NCBI GenBank assembly: GCA_016711485.1
Contig: JADJSX010000025.1
Span: 124,001-188,000, forward strand
Source: Leptospiraceae bacterium
Lineage (GTDB): Bacteria > Spirochaetota > Leptospiria > Leptospirales > Leptospiraceae
DNA length: 64,000 nucleotides
Direction: 5' to 3'
Below the pieces are notes generated by a model. That model was given only the letters and a program-made list of their open reading frames with translations. It was not told where the DNA came from and did not search any database. Below are positions 53,541 through 62,980 of the stretch, piece by piece. Position 1 is the stretch's first letter; each line of letters starts with the position of its first letter. Made by a program: the position numbers and the translations under genes.

Positions 53541-54442
53541 AACTCTATCTCTGCATCTGGAAACGCATTTCTAATTTCATTTTCATGTGTTATTCCAATA
53601 TCTAGATCAGTAAGTGAAATTTTTTTAAGTTTTTTAAATCCTTCAAATTTTTCTGGAAGTTTTGTGATTTTAGTATAACCAATAAACAGAGCTTCCATAT
53701 CTTTTAATTCACAAATTTCTTCTGGGAGTTTATCAATTTTTGTGGAGCTAATGGATAACCATTTTAAATTCTTTAAATTTTTTATGTCCGGCGAAATCTT
53801 TTCGAGTGCTGTGGCACTTAATGATAGTCTGATGAGTTTTTTCAATTCATATATTCCATCTGAGATTTTTAAATTCACATTGTTTCCTAAATATAAATTT
53901 TCTAATTCATTCAGTTCATATAAACTCACAGGCAATTCTGTTAATTCGTTAGAAATCAAATTCAAAAAGATTAATTTTTTTAAAGATCCAATTGGTGTTG
54001 GTATAGAAGTTAGTTGGTTGTTCATAAAACTTAAGTATTTTAAATTTTTTAAAGAACCTACAGATCTTGGGATTTCTTTTAATTCGTTATTGCTCATGGA
54101 AATTTTTTCTAGTAATTCTAGTTTAAAAAGTTGTGGAGGAAAAGTAGAAAAATTATTTGAATCAAGATGAATTTGTAAAATTTTTTTTGATTTTTCGATC
54201 GATTCTGGTAAAGTTTTTAATTGATTATTTTCAAGGTGTAGCACTTCTAAATTAATAAGATTTCCAATATTTTCTGGGAGTTCCGTTAAATTTTGTTCTC
54301 GCAAATCTAATTCGCAAACGGACTCAGTGTTTTCTTCTTTTAATGCCTGTTTTAAGGATTCAAATTTTTCGCAGTTGGCTTGTGCGATTAAGTTGAAATT
54401 GAATAGGAAAATAAAAAGGAAACCGTAGATAATAGAATTCAT
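53537..54442 (-). CDS. secreted leucine-rich-repeat protein
   Basis: A signal peptide (MNSIIYGFLFIFLFNFNLIA) is followed by a short Cys-containing start and about ten LRRs of 23 residues. Examples are LEVLHLENNQLKTLPESIEK, LKYLSFMNNQLTSIPTPIGS and LIFLNLISNELTELPVSLYE, with the consensus LxxLxLxxNxLxxLP. Leptospiral LRR proteins of this kind are secreted or surface-bound and can bind host or partner proteins. The ligand here is unknown. Confidence 0.88.
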   Translation of the reverse strand: MNSIIYGFLFIFLFNFNLIAQANCEKFESLKQALKEENTESVCELDLREQNLTELPENIGNLINLEVLHLENNQLKTLPESIEKSKKILQIHLDSNNFSTFPPQLFKLELLEKISMSNNELKEIPRSVGSLKNLKYLSFMNNQLTSIPTPIGSLKKLIFLNLISNELTELPVSLYELNELENLYLGNNVNLKISDGIYELKKLIRLSLSATALEKISPDIKNLKNLKWLSISSTKIDKLPEEICELKDMEALFIGYTKITKLPEKFEGFKKLKKISLTDLDIGITHENEIRNAFPDAEIEF

Positions 54443-54489
54443 ATACCAATTATACGAGAAAAAATTAATAAATGCAAGGTTTTTTTCAG

Positions 54490-55491
54490 TTAAGCGGTAG
54501 TAAATGTTTCGCAGTTTAGATTTTCTAATTCTGAATCTGATTCCAACCTAAATTGTTCGGGGTTGAATTCGTTTAAATATCTTATAAAATCTTCCAAACT
54601 TGGAGTTGTGACTAATTTATGGCGAAGTTCTGACACTCCGAAATAGTTCTTTAAATACTTAGCTACATGTTTACGAAATAATACGAGACCCAATTGTTCT
54701 CCATAAAAATTAGTCATTAGATTTAAATGTCTGAATATCATCGATCTAACTTCCGGAAAGGATAATGTCGATTTGTCGATACCTGCAAAAATCCAAGGAT
54801 TTCCAATGGCAGCACGTCCTACCAGTACACCGTCAACTCCTGAAGTGCGAATCCGTTCCTGTGCCTGCGCATAAGACTGAATATCTCCATTTCCAAAAAT
54901 AGGAACTTTAGCGAAAGACTTGATTTCGGATATAATGTTCCAATCCGCAAAGCCAGTATATGCCATTGTCTTTGTTCTACCGTGAACGGAAATTGCTTGT
55001 GCACCTGCCTCTTGTAGAACATGTACAATCTCTCTATAATTTAAATTATCATGATCCCAACCGATACGAATTTTGGCGGTTATGGGAACCTTTACCGTCT
55101 TTGTCATGGACTCTATAATTTTTCCGACGTATTCGGGTTTTCGGAGTAAACCAGCACCTGAACCGCGATGGGAAACCTTTGCGACTGAACAACCCATGTT
55201 AAGATCGATTATATCAGGTCCTAGATCTTCTATGATTCTACAAGCTTCTGTTATGATTTCTAAATTGTTTCCAAATACTTGGAATGATACAGGCCTTTCC
55301 ATTTCTTGAAAACGAAATAGGTCAATTGATTTCTTTGAATGATGACTGATTCCGTCCGTACTAACAAATTCCGTATAAGCAAAGCCGGAGCCCATTTCTC
55401 TACAAATTTGACGATACGGGCTGTCAGATACTCCTGCCATAGGCGATAGTACGATATTATTCTTAATTTCTACGTTTCCAATTTTTATCAT
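54490..55491 (-). CDS. dusB: tRNA-dihydrouridine synthase (DusB type)
   Basis: FMN-dependent tRNA-dihydrouridine synthase. The TIM-barrel start reads IVLSPMAGVSDSPYRQICRE, and the catalytic Cys lies in LNMGCSVAKVSHRGSGAGLL. Further motifs are AKIRIGWD, ISVHGRTKTMAYTGFADW, IFGNGDIQSYAQA and GVLVGRAAIGNPWIF. The sub-type (DusB rather than A or C) is inferred from general likeness. The length of 333 aa is normal. Confidence 0.92.
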   Translation of the reverse strand: MIKIGNVEIKNNIVLSPMAGVSDSPYRQICREMGSGFAYTEFVSTDGISHHSKKSIDLFRFQEMERPVSFQVFGNNLEIITEACRIIEDLGPDIIDLNMGCSVAKVSHRGSGAGLLRKPEYVGKIIESMTKTVKVPITAKIRIGWDHDNLNYREIVHVLQEAGAQAISVHGRTKTMAYTGFADWNIISEIKSFAKVPIFGNGDIQSYAQAQERIRTSGVDGVLVGRAAIGNPWIFAGIDKSTLSFPEVRSMIFRHLNLMTNFYGEQLGLVLFRKHVAKYLKNYFGVSELRHKLVTTPSLEDFIRYLNEFNPEQFRLESDSELENLNCETFTTA

Positions 55492-55587
55492 AGAGATAAT
55501 CCAAGTTTAAAAATCTGTGTACCGAATCAATAGATTCTTATTTTAAAAAATGGTTGCATTTTTCAATACGTATTTTAGACAACTAGT

Positions 55588-55941
55588 ATGAACTCAGAGA
55601 TAAGAAAAGCAGACCGTATTTTTCCAAAAGATTTTGCCGACTATGCTGTACATCTCCATGCAAGTGGTGAAAATTTCAGTGGATATCTCGGAAATATTTC
55701 CGAAACAGGATTATGCGCAATAATGCCTTCCAGTTTTCAACCAGATATAAACGAAGTTAGCGAAGGTAGCGTATTACACTGGCCAACTGGGGATAATATG
55801 GAGATAATTGGTAGGATCGCTTGGAAAAGATCTTATGAGTTTCAGAAGAAACCCCACACGATGATCGGTATGGAGTTTTCTGAAACGATTACATTTCCTG
55901 AATATCTGCTTGCTTTGAGTCTTTCGATTGGCGAAGATTAG
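55588..55941 (+). CDS. PilZ-domain protein (cyclic-di-GMP binding)
   Basis: This 117-aa single PilZ domain has both c-di-GMP binding motifs: RKADR (RxxxR) near the N-terminus and NISETG ((D/N)xSxxG). A later IGMEFSE completes the barrel. It should sense c-di-GMP. The partner is unknown. Its end overlaps the thiolase by 4 bases on the other strand. Confidence 0.85.
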   Translation: MNSEIRKADRIFPKDFADYAVHLHASGENFSGYLGNISETGLCAIMPSSFQPDINEVSEGSVLHWPTGDNMEIIGRIAWKRSYEFQKKPHTMIGMEFSETITFPEYLLALSLSIGED

Positions 55942-57119
55942 AGATTCGGATTTTCCAATACGATTGCAATCCCTTGGCCACCACCGATACAGAGAGAGGC
56001 TACTCCGTATTTAACTTTTCTTCTTCTCATTTCATAAGCTAAAGTCAAAGTCACTCTAGCTCCACTCGCTCCAAGCGGATGACCAATTGCAATAGCTCCC
56101 CCATTTACGTTTGTAATATCTGGATTCAGTCCGAGTTCTTTTTGCACTGCTAGATACTGTGCGGCAAACGCTTCATTTACCTCTACGAGTCCCATGTCCT
56201 TTAAAGTAAGACCTGCCGCAGCTAATGCTCTCGGAATAGCTAAAGCTGGACCAATTCCCATTTTAGCAGGATCGCATCCACTATGCCCATATCCTTTAAT
56301 GATGGCTAATGGCTTTTTGCCTAACTTATCTGCATAAGATCTTGATGAAACAATTACTGCACCAGCTCCATCATTTATTCCAGACGCATTACCAGCTGTA
56401 ACCGTTCCATCTTTTTTAAACGCTGGTTTTAAGGATGCCATTTTATCTTTAGATGCTTTTCCTCTAATAAATTCGTCCTTTTCGAATACGATAGGAGTTT
56501 TGCCGGCAATTGTAAGAGGAGTAATTTCTTCCTTTAATATTCCGTCTATCGTTGCTTTCTCGGCACGTTCTTGTGATAGAGCTGCCCAATCGTCTTGTTC
56601 TTGTCGAGAGATGCTGTATTGAACAGCAAGATTTTCTGCAGTCATTCCCATTGGAAGTTCTACGTATAAATCAGTTAGACCTTGGTTTAAACTATCTTCA
56701 AATTCTGTAGGTCCATATTTAATTCCCCAACGAGCATTTCTTACGACATAAGGAGCCTGACTCATTGACTCAGATCCACCGGCTAATACAACACTTGCCT
56801 CATTAAGATAAATTTTCTTTGCGGCAAGAATGATTGCTTCCATTCCAGATCCACAGAGTCTATTGACCGTAAGAGCTGGCGTTTCTACTTTTAATCCAGC
56901 TTTTAGTCCAATATGTCTTGCTAAATAAATTGCATCTTTTCCAGAAGGAACCACATTCCCGAAAATGCTTTCTCCGATGTCCTCGACTTTTACGCCAGCT
57001 CTAGCAATTGCTGCCTTGGCAACTTCTACACCCATTTCTGTAGCACCAAAATCTTTTAGTGTTCCACCAAAACTTCCAAAGGCGCTTCTCGCACCGTCAA
57101 TTATTACTGCTTCTTCCAT
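55938..57119 (-). CDS. acetyl-CoA C-acetyltransferase (thiolase)
   Basis: Thiolase II family enzyme that condenses or cleaves acyl-CoA. The catalytic Cys89 is in LTVNRLCGSGMEAII. The C-terminal motifs are NVNGGAIAIGHPLGASGARV (His) and ASLCIGGGQGIAIVL (Cys). At 393 aa it has normal length. No other beta-oxidation gene is adjacent. It may serve in fatty acid degradation, which is consistent with the FadL porin in this window. AGGAAAAC precedes the ATG. Confidence 0.95.
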   Translation of the reverse strand: MEEAVIIDGARSAFGSFGGTLKDFGATEMGVEVAKAAIARAGVKVEDIGESIFGNVVPSGKDAIYLARHIGLKAGLKVETPALTVNRLCGSGMEAIILAAKKIYLNEASVVLAGGSESMSQAPYVVRNARWGIKYGPTEFEDSLNQGLTDLYVELPMGMTAENLAVQYSISRQEQDDWAALSQERAEKATIDGILKEEITPLTIAGKTPIVFEKDEFIRGKASKDKMASLKPAFKKDGTVTAGNASGINDGAGAVIVSSRSYADKLGKKPLAIIKGYGHSGCDPAKMGIGPALAIPRALAAAGLTLKDMGLVEVNEAFAAQYLAVQKELGLNPDITNVNGGAIAIGHPLGASGARVTLTLAYEMRRRKVKYGVASLCIGGGQGIAIVLENPNL

Positions 57120-57580
57120 CTTGTTTTCCTGTGAAAATGTATTTACTTCGAATTCTTTCTTGACAGTTTTGTTAATGGGCTTGATTTAGCAAGTCTTACT
57201 CGGTAGAATGACTAGTACCTTTTTCGGAAATGACAGACATATTTACTAACTCACCTAACACTATCGCTCAAGCGTATTGTTGTTTTCAGAACAATAGGTC
57301 GAAACATAATAGTGGGTTTTCTGCCCATCGTTTGTTCACTCTCCTTTATAGTGTTAAGAAGTTTCTCTGCAAATTGCAGATTTATAGATGTTTGGTTTAC
57401 ATCTAATTCCCAGATTTCTAATGAGAATTAAAATGGAGTATATGAAAATAGATTAAAACCGGTTTTACAAAATAACAAATAATGGGTTTGGGCGATAGCC
57501 CAATAAGCCGCCGGCAGGCTTTTCCTGCCTACCTATATTTCAAATCGAGCGTTAGCGAGATTAGAAATCCGGGTAATTAA
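57120..57580. other. 461-base hairpin-rich intergenic region before glnD
   Basis: Two parts can be seen. From 57256 to 57403 are several short hairpins inside a larger inverted repeat (TAACACTAT at 57256-57264 with ATAGTGTTA at 57348-57356). From about 57486 to 57530 is a GC-rich repeat. No ORF is convincing. The structured part could be an RNA leader or a repeat element. Promoters for glnD and the thiolase must lie here, but I cannot place them. Confidence 0.5.
57486..57529. repeat. GC-rich repeat with hairpins (second copy)
   Basis: TTGGGC GATA GCCCAA (57488-57503) forms a perfect hairpin, followed by GCCGCC and GGCAGG CTTTT CCTGCC (57513-57529). It matches the copy at 52301 in the GGTTTGGGC...GCCCAA part and in the following GACAGGCT/GGCAGGCT. 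Only the loop and a few positions differ. Confidence 0.6.
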
Positions 57581-60277
57581 ATGATTGAGATTCTTTTACA
57601 AAGACTCAATGTGGCAAAGACTATATATCATTTTAGTCTAAATAAAAATACCATGCCTATTATCCTCGACTTAAAATCTAGATTTCAACATACTCTCGAA
57701 AAAAGCAGACATATTTCCGGTAGGTTTGTTTGTCGCCAATTAACATATATTGTTGATGCGGAGATTGTACGACTTTATAGATTGTTGGAAAAAAAAATTC
57801 CAGAAATAACTAATAGATTTTGTATAGTAGCAATTGGTGGTTATGGTAGAATGGAATTAGCCCCTTATTCCGATATAGATTTACTCTATTTACACAATGG
57901 ATTAAGTGATTTAGTTCTTACAGAAGTTATCTCTTCTATTAACACATTTTTATATGATTCAGGAAAAGAAGTAGGACATTCTTGTCGTACAATTGAACAA
58001 TGCCGAGAGCAGTTGGATAACATAAATACTTTTTATGCAATGCTTGACTCTCGATTTCTGACTGGCTCGGAAGAATTATTTTTCAGTTACGAAAATTATT
58101 TTTTAAAAAATCTTCCAGTTGATATTTTGGCTCAGTATAATCAAAGTAAAATCAATTATTTACATACTACGGTTAATTCTGATTCTCCTTTGCTAGTTTC
58201 TGAGCCAGATTTAAAAAATGGACATTTATGCCTTAGAAATATACAGGTCGCGTATTGGATAGAAAAGTCAACTAGTTATATTCCGTCATTGAGTGGTCTT
58301 GCGCTTCTTCCTATATTTACGCACGGAGAAGTTCAAAAATTAGAAAATGCTTACGACTTTTTACTTAGAGCTAGGGTTGCATTACATGCTATTAATGGTA
58401 GAAAAGTTGATAGACTTGATTTAACTTTGCAACCAGATGTTGCGGAATACATGGGATTTGGCGTTAAAACAGAATTGGAATCTGTTGATATGTTGATGAA
58501 TACTTTGTATGTGCATCAAAATGAAATTCATTCCTTTCTTGGAATTTATTTGGATTACAAAAAAAATCAATTTGGTCAAATGGAAACTCTAAACAAAACG
58601 GAATTCTTTTTACAAAGGCAAGGTAATTATCTTTATCCGCCCAAAATTGGAAAATTATTTTCTAATCCAGAAAGTTTGTATGCGGATATTCTTCAAATTT
58701 TCTATATTTCTCATACTTTAAATTTATCATTATCTCCAAGTTTGATCAGTGAATTACGTTTTGCTTCTTATTTTTTGCAAGAGGATTTTATAAATTCGAA
58801 CCACGCAATAGAATTCTTTTTAAGAATATTGAAAGAGTCTAGAAATATTGGAAGAATTCTCACCAGCATGCACCGAGCTGGGATATTAGGTAAATTTCTA
58901 CCAGAATTTGGGGAGTGCACAAATTTTTCTTTATTCAGTTATCATCATCAATATCCCGTTGATGAGCATACATTATATATTCTCCGCGAATTGGATACAT
59001 TGTTAAATTCCACATTTGATGACAAGGAAGTTCAGGAAGTGTTTAACGAATGCGAAAAAATATATATTCTCGCACTTGCTATTATTGTTCATGATGCGGG
59101 TAAAGTTAAACAGGGAGATCATTGTCAATATGGAGCCGAGTTAGCGACTGCAATTGGAGAACGATTGGGTTTAAGTGATGAAGATAATGATTTATTCAAA
59201 TTCTTAGTTGAAGTTCATATTCATATGTCAGAGCTTACATCAAAAAGGGATATAAATGATCCAGAATTACTTTTAGATTTTGCGCATTTAGTTGGGACAG
59301 AGAGTCGATTAAAACTACTGTATGTGTTTACAATCATTGATACAAAATCTGTAGGGCCAAACGTTTTAACAAATTGGAAAAAAGCAATTCTTTATAGTTT
59401 ATATAAAAATACGTTGGAAGTATTAAGAAGGCCAAACAACTCTTTATTTGTCTTACAAATTAATAAAGAACAGGAAATTTTAAAAAACTATTTACTACAA
59501 AAAGAAAAACTGAATGAAAGTTTAACCAATCAAGTTCTTTTGTTTGCATCGGCAATGTTACCGAATACTTATCTGAGGTACAACACTCCTCGAAGAATTA
59601 TTCGACAATTCTTAATGCATATGAAATGCAAATCAAATCCCTCAGAAATTCCAGAAATAGAATATGAAAAGGAACCTGCTTACGTTACAGTTATTGTGTA
59701 TAGTTTAGAGGATAGATATCTTTTATCTGATTTAACTGGTACTGTTACTTCGGAAGCGTTAAGCGTTATAGGGATGCGCTCTTACAAAAATTCGAATGGT
59801 TTTGTGATTAGTCAAATCCAAATAACGGATAGTTTTGGCGGAGGGGATATCAGGAGCGAAAGATTAGATCGACTAACGGAAAATATTCGAGCAGTTATTA
59901 ATAAAAAAATAAATGTAGAAGATATATTAAGTTCCCCTATAGAGTGGATGAATTATAATACAATACCGGCAGGAATGGTTGCTCAAAAAATTGAGTTTAA
60001 TAATCTATTATCCGCAGATTATACGATTTTAGAAATTTTACTCCCGGATTCACTTGGACTTTTATACCGTATTATCAAACAAATTTTGTCTTTTGATGTA
60101 CAACTTCACTTTGTGAGAGTTTCTACAAGTGCTGACTATGCATATGATTCATTTTATATTAAGTCTGGTATGGGAAATAAAATTGAAGATGTAGAACTAT
60201 TGAAAAAAATGGAACAAGAAATCGCAAACGCGGCATCTAAAAAAATTAAAACAGAAAATTCATATATTGAGTATTAA
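57581..60277 (+). CDS. glnD: PII uridylyltransferase/uridylyl-removing enzyme (GlnD)
   Basis: This 898-aa protein has an N-terminal nucleotidyltransferase (FCIVAIGGYGRMELAPYSDI, with GGYGR at 86-90 and Asp98/Asp100), a long helical linker, an HD domain (QYPVDEHTLYILRELD, then LAIIVHDAGKVKQGDHCQYG) and two ACT domains at the end (VIVYSLEDRYLLSDLTGTVT; YTILEILLPDSLGLLYRIIK). It senses glutamine and modifies PII to control nitrogen use. glnB is not in the window. The GH13 gene starts 2 bases later. Confidence 0.93.
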   Translation: MIEILLQRLNVAKTIYHFSLNKNTMPIILDLKSRFQHTLEKSRHISGRFVCRQLTYIVDAEIVRLYRLLEKKIPEITNRFCIVAIGGYGRMELAPYSDIDLLYLHNGLSDLVLTEVISSINTFLYDSGKEVGHSCRTIEQCREQLDNINTFYAMLDSRFLTGSEELFFSYENYFLKNLPVDILAQYNQSKINYLHTTVNSDSPLLVSEPDLKNGHLCLRNIQVAYWIEKSTSYIPSLSGLALLPIFTHGEVQKLENAYDFLLRARVALHAINGRKVDRLDLTLQPDVAEYMGFGVKTELESVDMLMNTLYVHQNEIHSFLGIYLDYKKNQFGQMETLNKTEFFLQRQGNYLYPPKIGKLFSNPESLYADILQIFYISHTLNLSLSPSLISELRFASYFLQEDFINSNHAIEFFLRILKESRNIGRILTSMHRAGILGKFLPEFGECTNFSLFSYHHQYPVDEHTLYILRELDTLLNSTFDDKEVQEVFNECEKIYILALAIIVHDAGKVKQGDHCQYGAELATAIGERLGLSDEDNDLFKFLVEVHIHMSELTSKRDINDPELLLDFAHLVGTESRLKLLYVFTIIDTKSVGPNVLTNWKKAILYSLYKNTLEVLRRPNNSLFVLQINKEQEILKNYLLQKEKLNESLTNQVLLFASAMLPNTYLRYNTPRRIIRQFLMHMKCKSNPSEIPEIEYEKEPAYVTVIVYSLEDRYLLSDLTGTVTSEALSVIGMRSYKNSNGFVISQIQITDSFGGGDIRSERLDRLTENIRAVINKKINVEDILSSPIEWMNYNTIPAGMVAQKIEFNNLLSADYTILEILLPDSLGLLYRIIKQILSFDVQLHFVRVSTSADYAYDSFYIKSGMGNKIEDVELLKKMEQEIANAASKKIKTENSYIEY

Positions 60278-60279
60278 TT

Positions 60280-61911
60280 ATGTGGTGGAAAGAAGCAATA
60301 ATATATCAAATTTATCCTCGAAGTTTCGCAGATTCTAATGGTGATGGGATAGGAGATTTACAAGGAATTATTGATAAGCTAGATTATTTAAATGGTAGTC
60401 CCGATTCACTTGGAGTCGATGCGATTTGGTTGTCACCCATTTACCCGTCCCCGATGGTAGATTTTGGTTATGATATTTCGGATTATGAGGATATTGATCC
60501 TGTTTTTGGAGACTTAAAGACCTTTAAAAAACTTTTAAAAGAAGCACATTCTCGTGGTATAAAAATTATCATGGATTTGGTAATTAATCACACATCTGAT
60601 AAACATCCATGGTTTATCGAATCACGTTCTTCCAAAAAAAGTAAAAAACGCGATTGGTATATTTGGGAAGATGCGATAGACGGCAATCCGCCTAATAACT
60701 GGATGGCAGCTTTCGGGGGGAATGCGTGGGAGTGGGACAAAAATACAAAACAATATTATTATCATGGATTTACCAAAGAGCAACCCGATCTAAACTGGCG
60801 CAATCCGGAAGTAAGAAAAGCAATTTTTAAAATGATAGAATTTTGGTTAGATATGGGTGTGGATGGATTTCGTTTAGACGTAGTTAATTATTATATTAAA
60901 GATAAAAAGTTAAGAGACAATCCTAAGGACTATTTTAAGGGACTTCGACCATATGATATACAAATTCATATTTATGATAGAGATAGACCAAAGGTACATA
61001 GTATCCTAAAAAAATTACGTAAACTTCTTGATTCCTATGAAGGAGATCGAATGTCTGTCGGAGAAGTTTTTATTGAACCGCCGGGTAATCCAAAGTTAGC
61101 CTCTTCTTACTACGGCGATAAGAGTGACGAGCTTCACATGGCTTTTAATTTTGCTTTCCTTTATTGTAAGTGGGATGCAGAAAAGTTCAAAGAAGCGATT
61201 CGTGCCTTGGAAAAAGAGTTAAAACCAGCGGATTGGCCTAATTACACTCTAAGTAATCATGATCAGATAAGGCATATTAAACGCTACGAAAAAGGTAAGG
61301 AAACACTTTCTCGTATGAAGATTGCGGCTATTCTATTATTGACGCTACGTGGAACTCCTTTTCTTTATTATGGTGAAGAAATTGGAATGGAAGATCAAAC
61401 CATTCCAAAAAGTCAAATTCAAGACCCACTTGGGAAAATGTATTGGCCAATATTTAATGGTCGCGACAAATCGAGATTACCCATGTGTTGGGACGATTCC
61501 TTAAATGCAGGTTTTTCAAGCGGAAAACCTTGGTTGCCGATGAATCGTAATTATAAAAAAATCAATGTAAAGGTTCAATCTCAAGAATCCAATGGTCTAT
61601 TGCATACATATAAAGAGTTAATTAAAATTAGGCGTGATTCTGATGTCTTGCGAAAGGGGGATATACGTATACTTGATATTTCTAATACGTCTATTCTTGG
61701 TTATTTTAGAATTTATAAAAAGAATAAAATTCTGATATTACTTAATTTTAAAAATGATAAAGCTGAAATTGATCTGGAGAAATATACGCTTCCTAAATCC
61801 AAACTTACTCTTATTTACTCAACTAATATTAAAAGAAAAACTGGGATTAATATAGATTTGCCACTAATTTTTCTAAAACCATACGAAGGACTAGTTTTAA
61901 AATTTGAATAA
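60280..61911 (+). CDS. GH13 alpha-glucosidase (oligo-1,6-glucosidase/trehalose-6-phosphate hydrolase type)
   Basis: GH13 enzyme with the start WWKEAIIYQIYPRSFADSNG. Conserved regions are MDLVINHTSDKHPWF, GVDGFRLDVVNYY (nucleophile Asp200), MSVGEVFIEP (acid Glu262) and LSNHDQIRH (Asp328). All catalytic residues are present. The YPRSF start and the 543-aa length suit the intracellular alpha-glucosidase/TreC/oligo-1,6-glucosidase group. The substrate is not settled. Given trehalose synthesis elsewhere, a trehalose or maltooligosaccharide role is possible. Confidence 0.9.
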   Translation: MWWKEAIIYQIYPRSFADSNGDGIGDLQGIIDKLDYLNGSPDSLGVDAIWLSPIYPSPMVDFGYDISDYEDIDPVFGDLKTFKKLLKEAHSRGIKIIMDLVINHTSDKHPWFIESRSSKKSKKRDWYIWEDAIDGNPPNNWMAAFGGNAWEWDKNTKQYYYHGFTKEQPDLNWRNPEVRKAIFKMIEFWLDMGVDGFRLDVVNYYIKDKKLRDNPKDYFKGLRPYDIQIHIYDRDRPKVHSILKKLRKLLDSYEGDRMSVGEVFIEPPGNPKLASSYYGDKSDELHMAFNFAFLYCKWDAEKFKEAIRALEKELKPADWPNYTLSNHDQIRHIKRYEKGKETLSRMKIAAILLLTLRGTPFLYYGEEIGMEDQTIPKSQIQDPLGKMYWPIFNGRDKSRLPMCWDDSLNAGFSSGKPWLPMNRNYKKINVKVQSQESNGLLHTYKELIKIRRDSDVLRKGDIRILDISNTSILGYFRIYKKNKILILLNFKNDKAEIDLEKYTLPKSKLTLIYSTNIKRKTGINIDLPLIFLKPYEGLVLKFE

Positions 61912-61934
61912 TCAAACTAAGGCGGAATAATTAA

Positions 61935-62309
61935 ATGGATGAAATTGAACTTATAAGATCTTTTAGCTTTGATGCTGCTCATTTGTTGCCTAACGTTCCT
62001 GATGGGCATAAATGCAAACGTTTACATGGGCACACTTTCAGTTTTAAAATTCATTTAAAAGGAGAGGTTGATCCTGCGACAGGTTGGTTAATGGACTTTG
62101 GCGATGTTAAAAAAGTCGTAAAACCTCTTATTGAAAATTATCTAGATCACTATTATTTAAATGACATAAAAGGTTTGGAAAATCCAACGAGTGAAAATAT
62201 AGCAATTTGGATATGGCATAAGTTAAAACCTGAACTTCCTTTACTTTTTAAAATCACTTTGCATGAAACCTGCAATAGTGCCTGTGTGTATTCAGGTCCT
62301 AAAGAATGA
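61935..62309 (+). CDS. queD: 6-carboxytetrahydropterin synthase (QueD)
   Basis: Enzyme of queuosine precursor (preQ0) synthesis. The zinc-binding histidines are in FSFDAAHLL and CKRLHGHTFSF, with the catalytic Cys just before HGH (GHKCKRLHGH). WLMDFGDVKKVVKPLIENYLDH and NPTSENIAIWIW complete the family signature. At 124 aa it has normal length. It overlaps queC by 4 bases. Confidence 0.94.
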   Translation: MDEIELIRSFSFDAAHLLPNVPDGHKCKRLHGHTFSFKIHLKGEVDPATGWLMDFGDVKKVVKPLIENYLDHYYLNDIKGLENPTSENIAIWIWHKLKPELPLLFKITLHETCNSACVYSGPKE

Positions 62310-62980
62310 AAAAAAAATCTGATTCAAAAGGTGCTTTGGTTCTTTTTTCTGGAGGACTTGATTCTACTACTTGTTTATATTACGCACTAAAAGAGCATAA
62401 AAATGTAGTTGCGGTTTCATTTGATTATTCGCAACGTCATAAAATAGAAATTCAAAAAGCTAAGAAAATTAGTTCTCAATTAAAAATTCCACATAGTATT
62501 GTAAAAATAAATTCGGAAATATTCAGGAATACTTCCCTAGTAAATAGAGATATAAAAGTACCCAAGAATTTTTCTTCCACAAAAAAAATTCCAAATACGT
62601 ATGTCCCAGGAAGGAATATCCTTTTTCTTTCCTTTGCAACATCGATTGCGGAAGGTTTAGGTTTGTCGGAAATTTTTATTGGTGTAAATGCTCTGGATTA
62701 TTCCGGTTATCCAGACTGTCGCCCTGATTTTATAAATGCATTTCAAAAGGCAATTACTATCGGGACAAAATCGGGCGATGAAAAAAGAGCAATTCGAATT
62801 CAAACTCCACTTTTGCATCTTTCTAAAAAAGAAATAGTTTTATTGGCAAACAAACTGAAAGTTCCATTTGGAATGACTCACTCTTGTTATGATCCAATAA
62901 AAGGAAAGGCGTGTGGGAAATGTGATTCCTGTCTCTTGAGAAAAAAGGGATTTGAAGAAGCTGGAGTAATGGATAAATGA
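62306..62980 (+). CDS. queC: 7-cyano-7-deazaguanine synthase (QueC)
   Basis: ATP-dependent enzyme that turns 7-carboxy-7-deazaguanine into preQ0. The PP-loop is LFSGGLDSTTCLYYA and the C-terminal zinc site is CYDPIKGKACGKCDSC. The segment FIGVNALDYSGYPDCRPDFI is diagnostic. The ATG overlaps the queD stop. queE and queF are not in the window. Confidence 0.95.
   Translation: MKKKSDSKGALVLFSGGLDSTTCLYYALKEHKNVVAVSFDYSQRHKIEIQKAKKISSQLKIPHSIVKINSEIFRNTSLVNRDIKVPKNFSSTKKIPNTYVPGRNILFLSFATSIAEGLGLSEIFIGVNALDYSGYPDCRPDFINAFQKAITIGTKSGDEKRAIRIQTPLLHLSKKEIVLLANKLKVPFGMTHSCYDPIKGKACGKCDSCLLRKKGFEEAGVMDK

Noticed and set aside
57256..57356. Possible integron attC site (ACCTAAC at 57253 with GTGTTAAG at 57352)
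   Set aside because: The left box fits RYYYAAC, but the right box does not fit GTTRRRY fully, the interior folds as several separate hairpins rather than one long imperfect stem, and no integrase is seen in the window.
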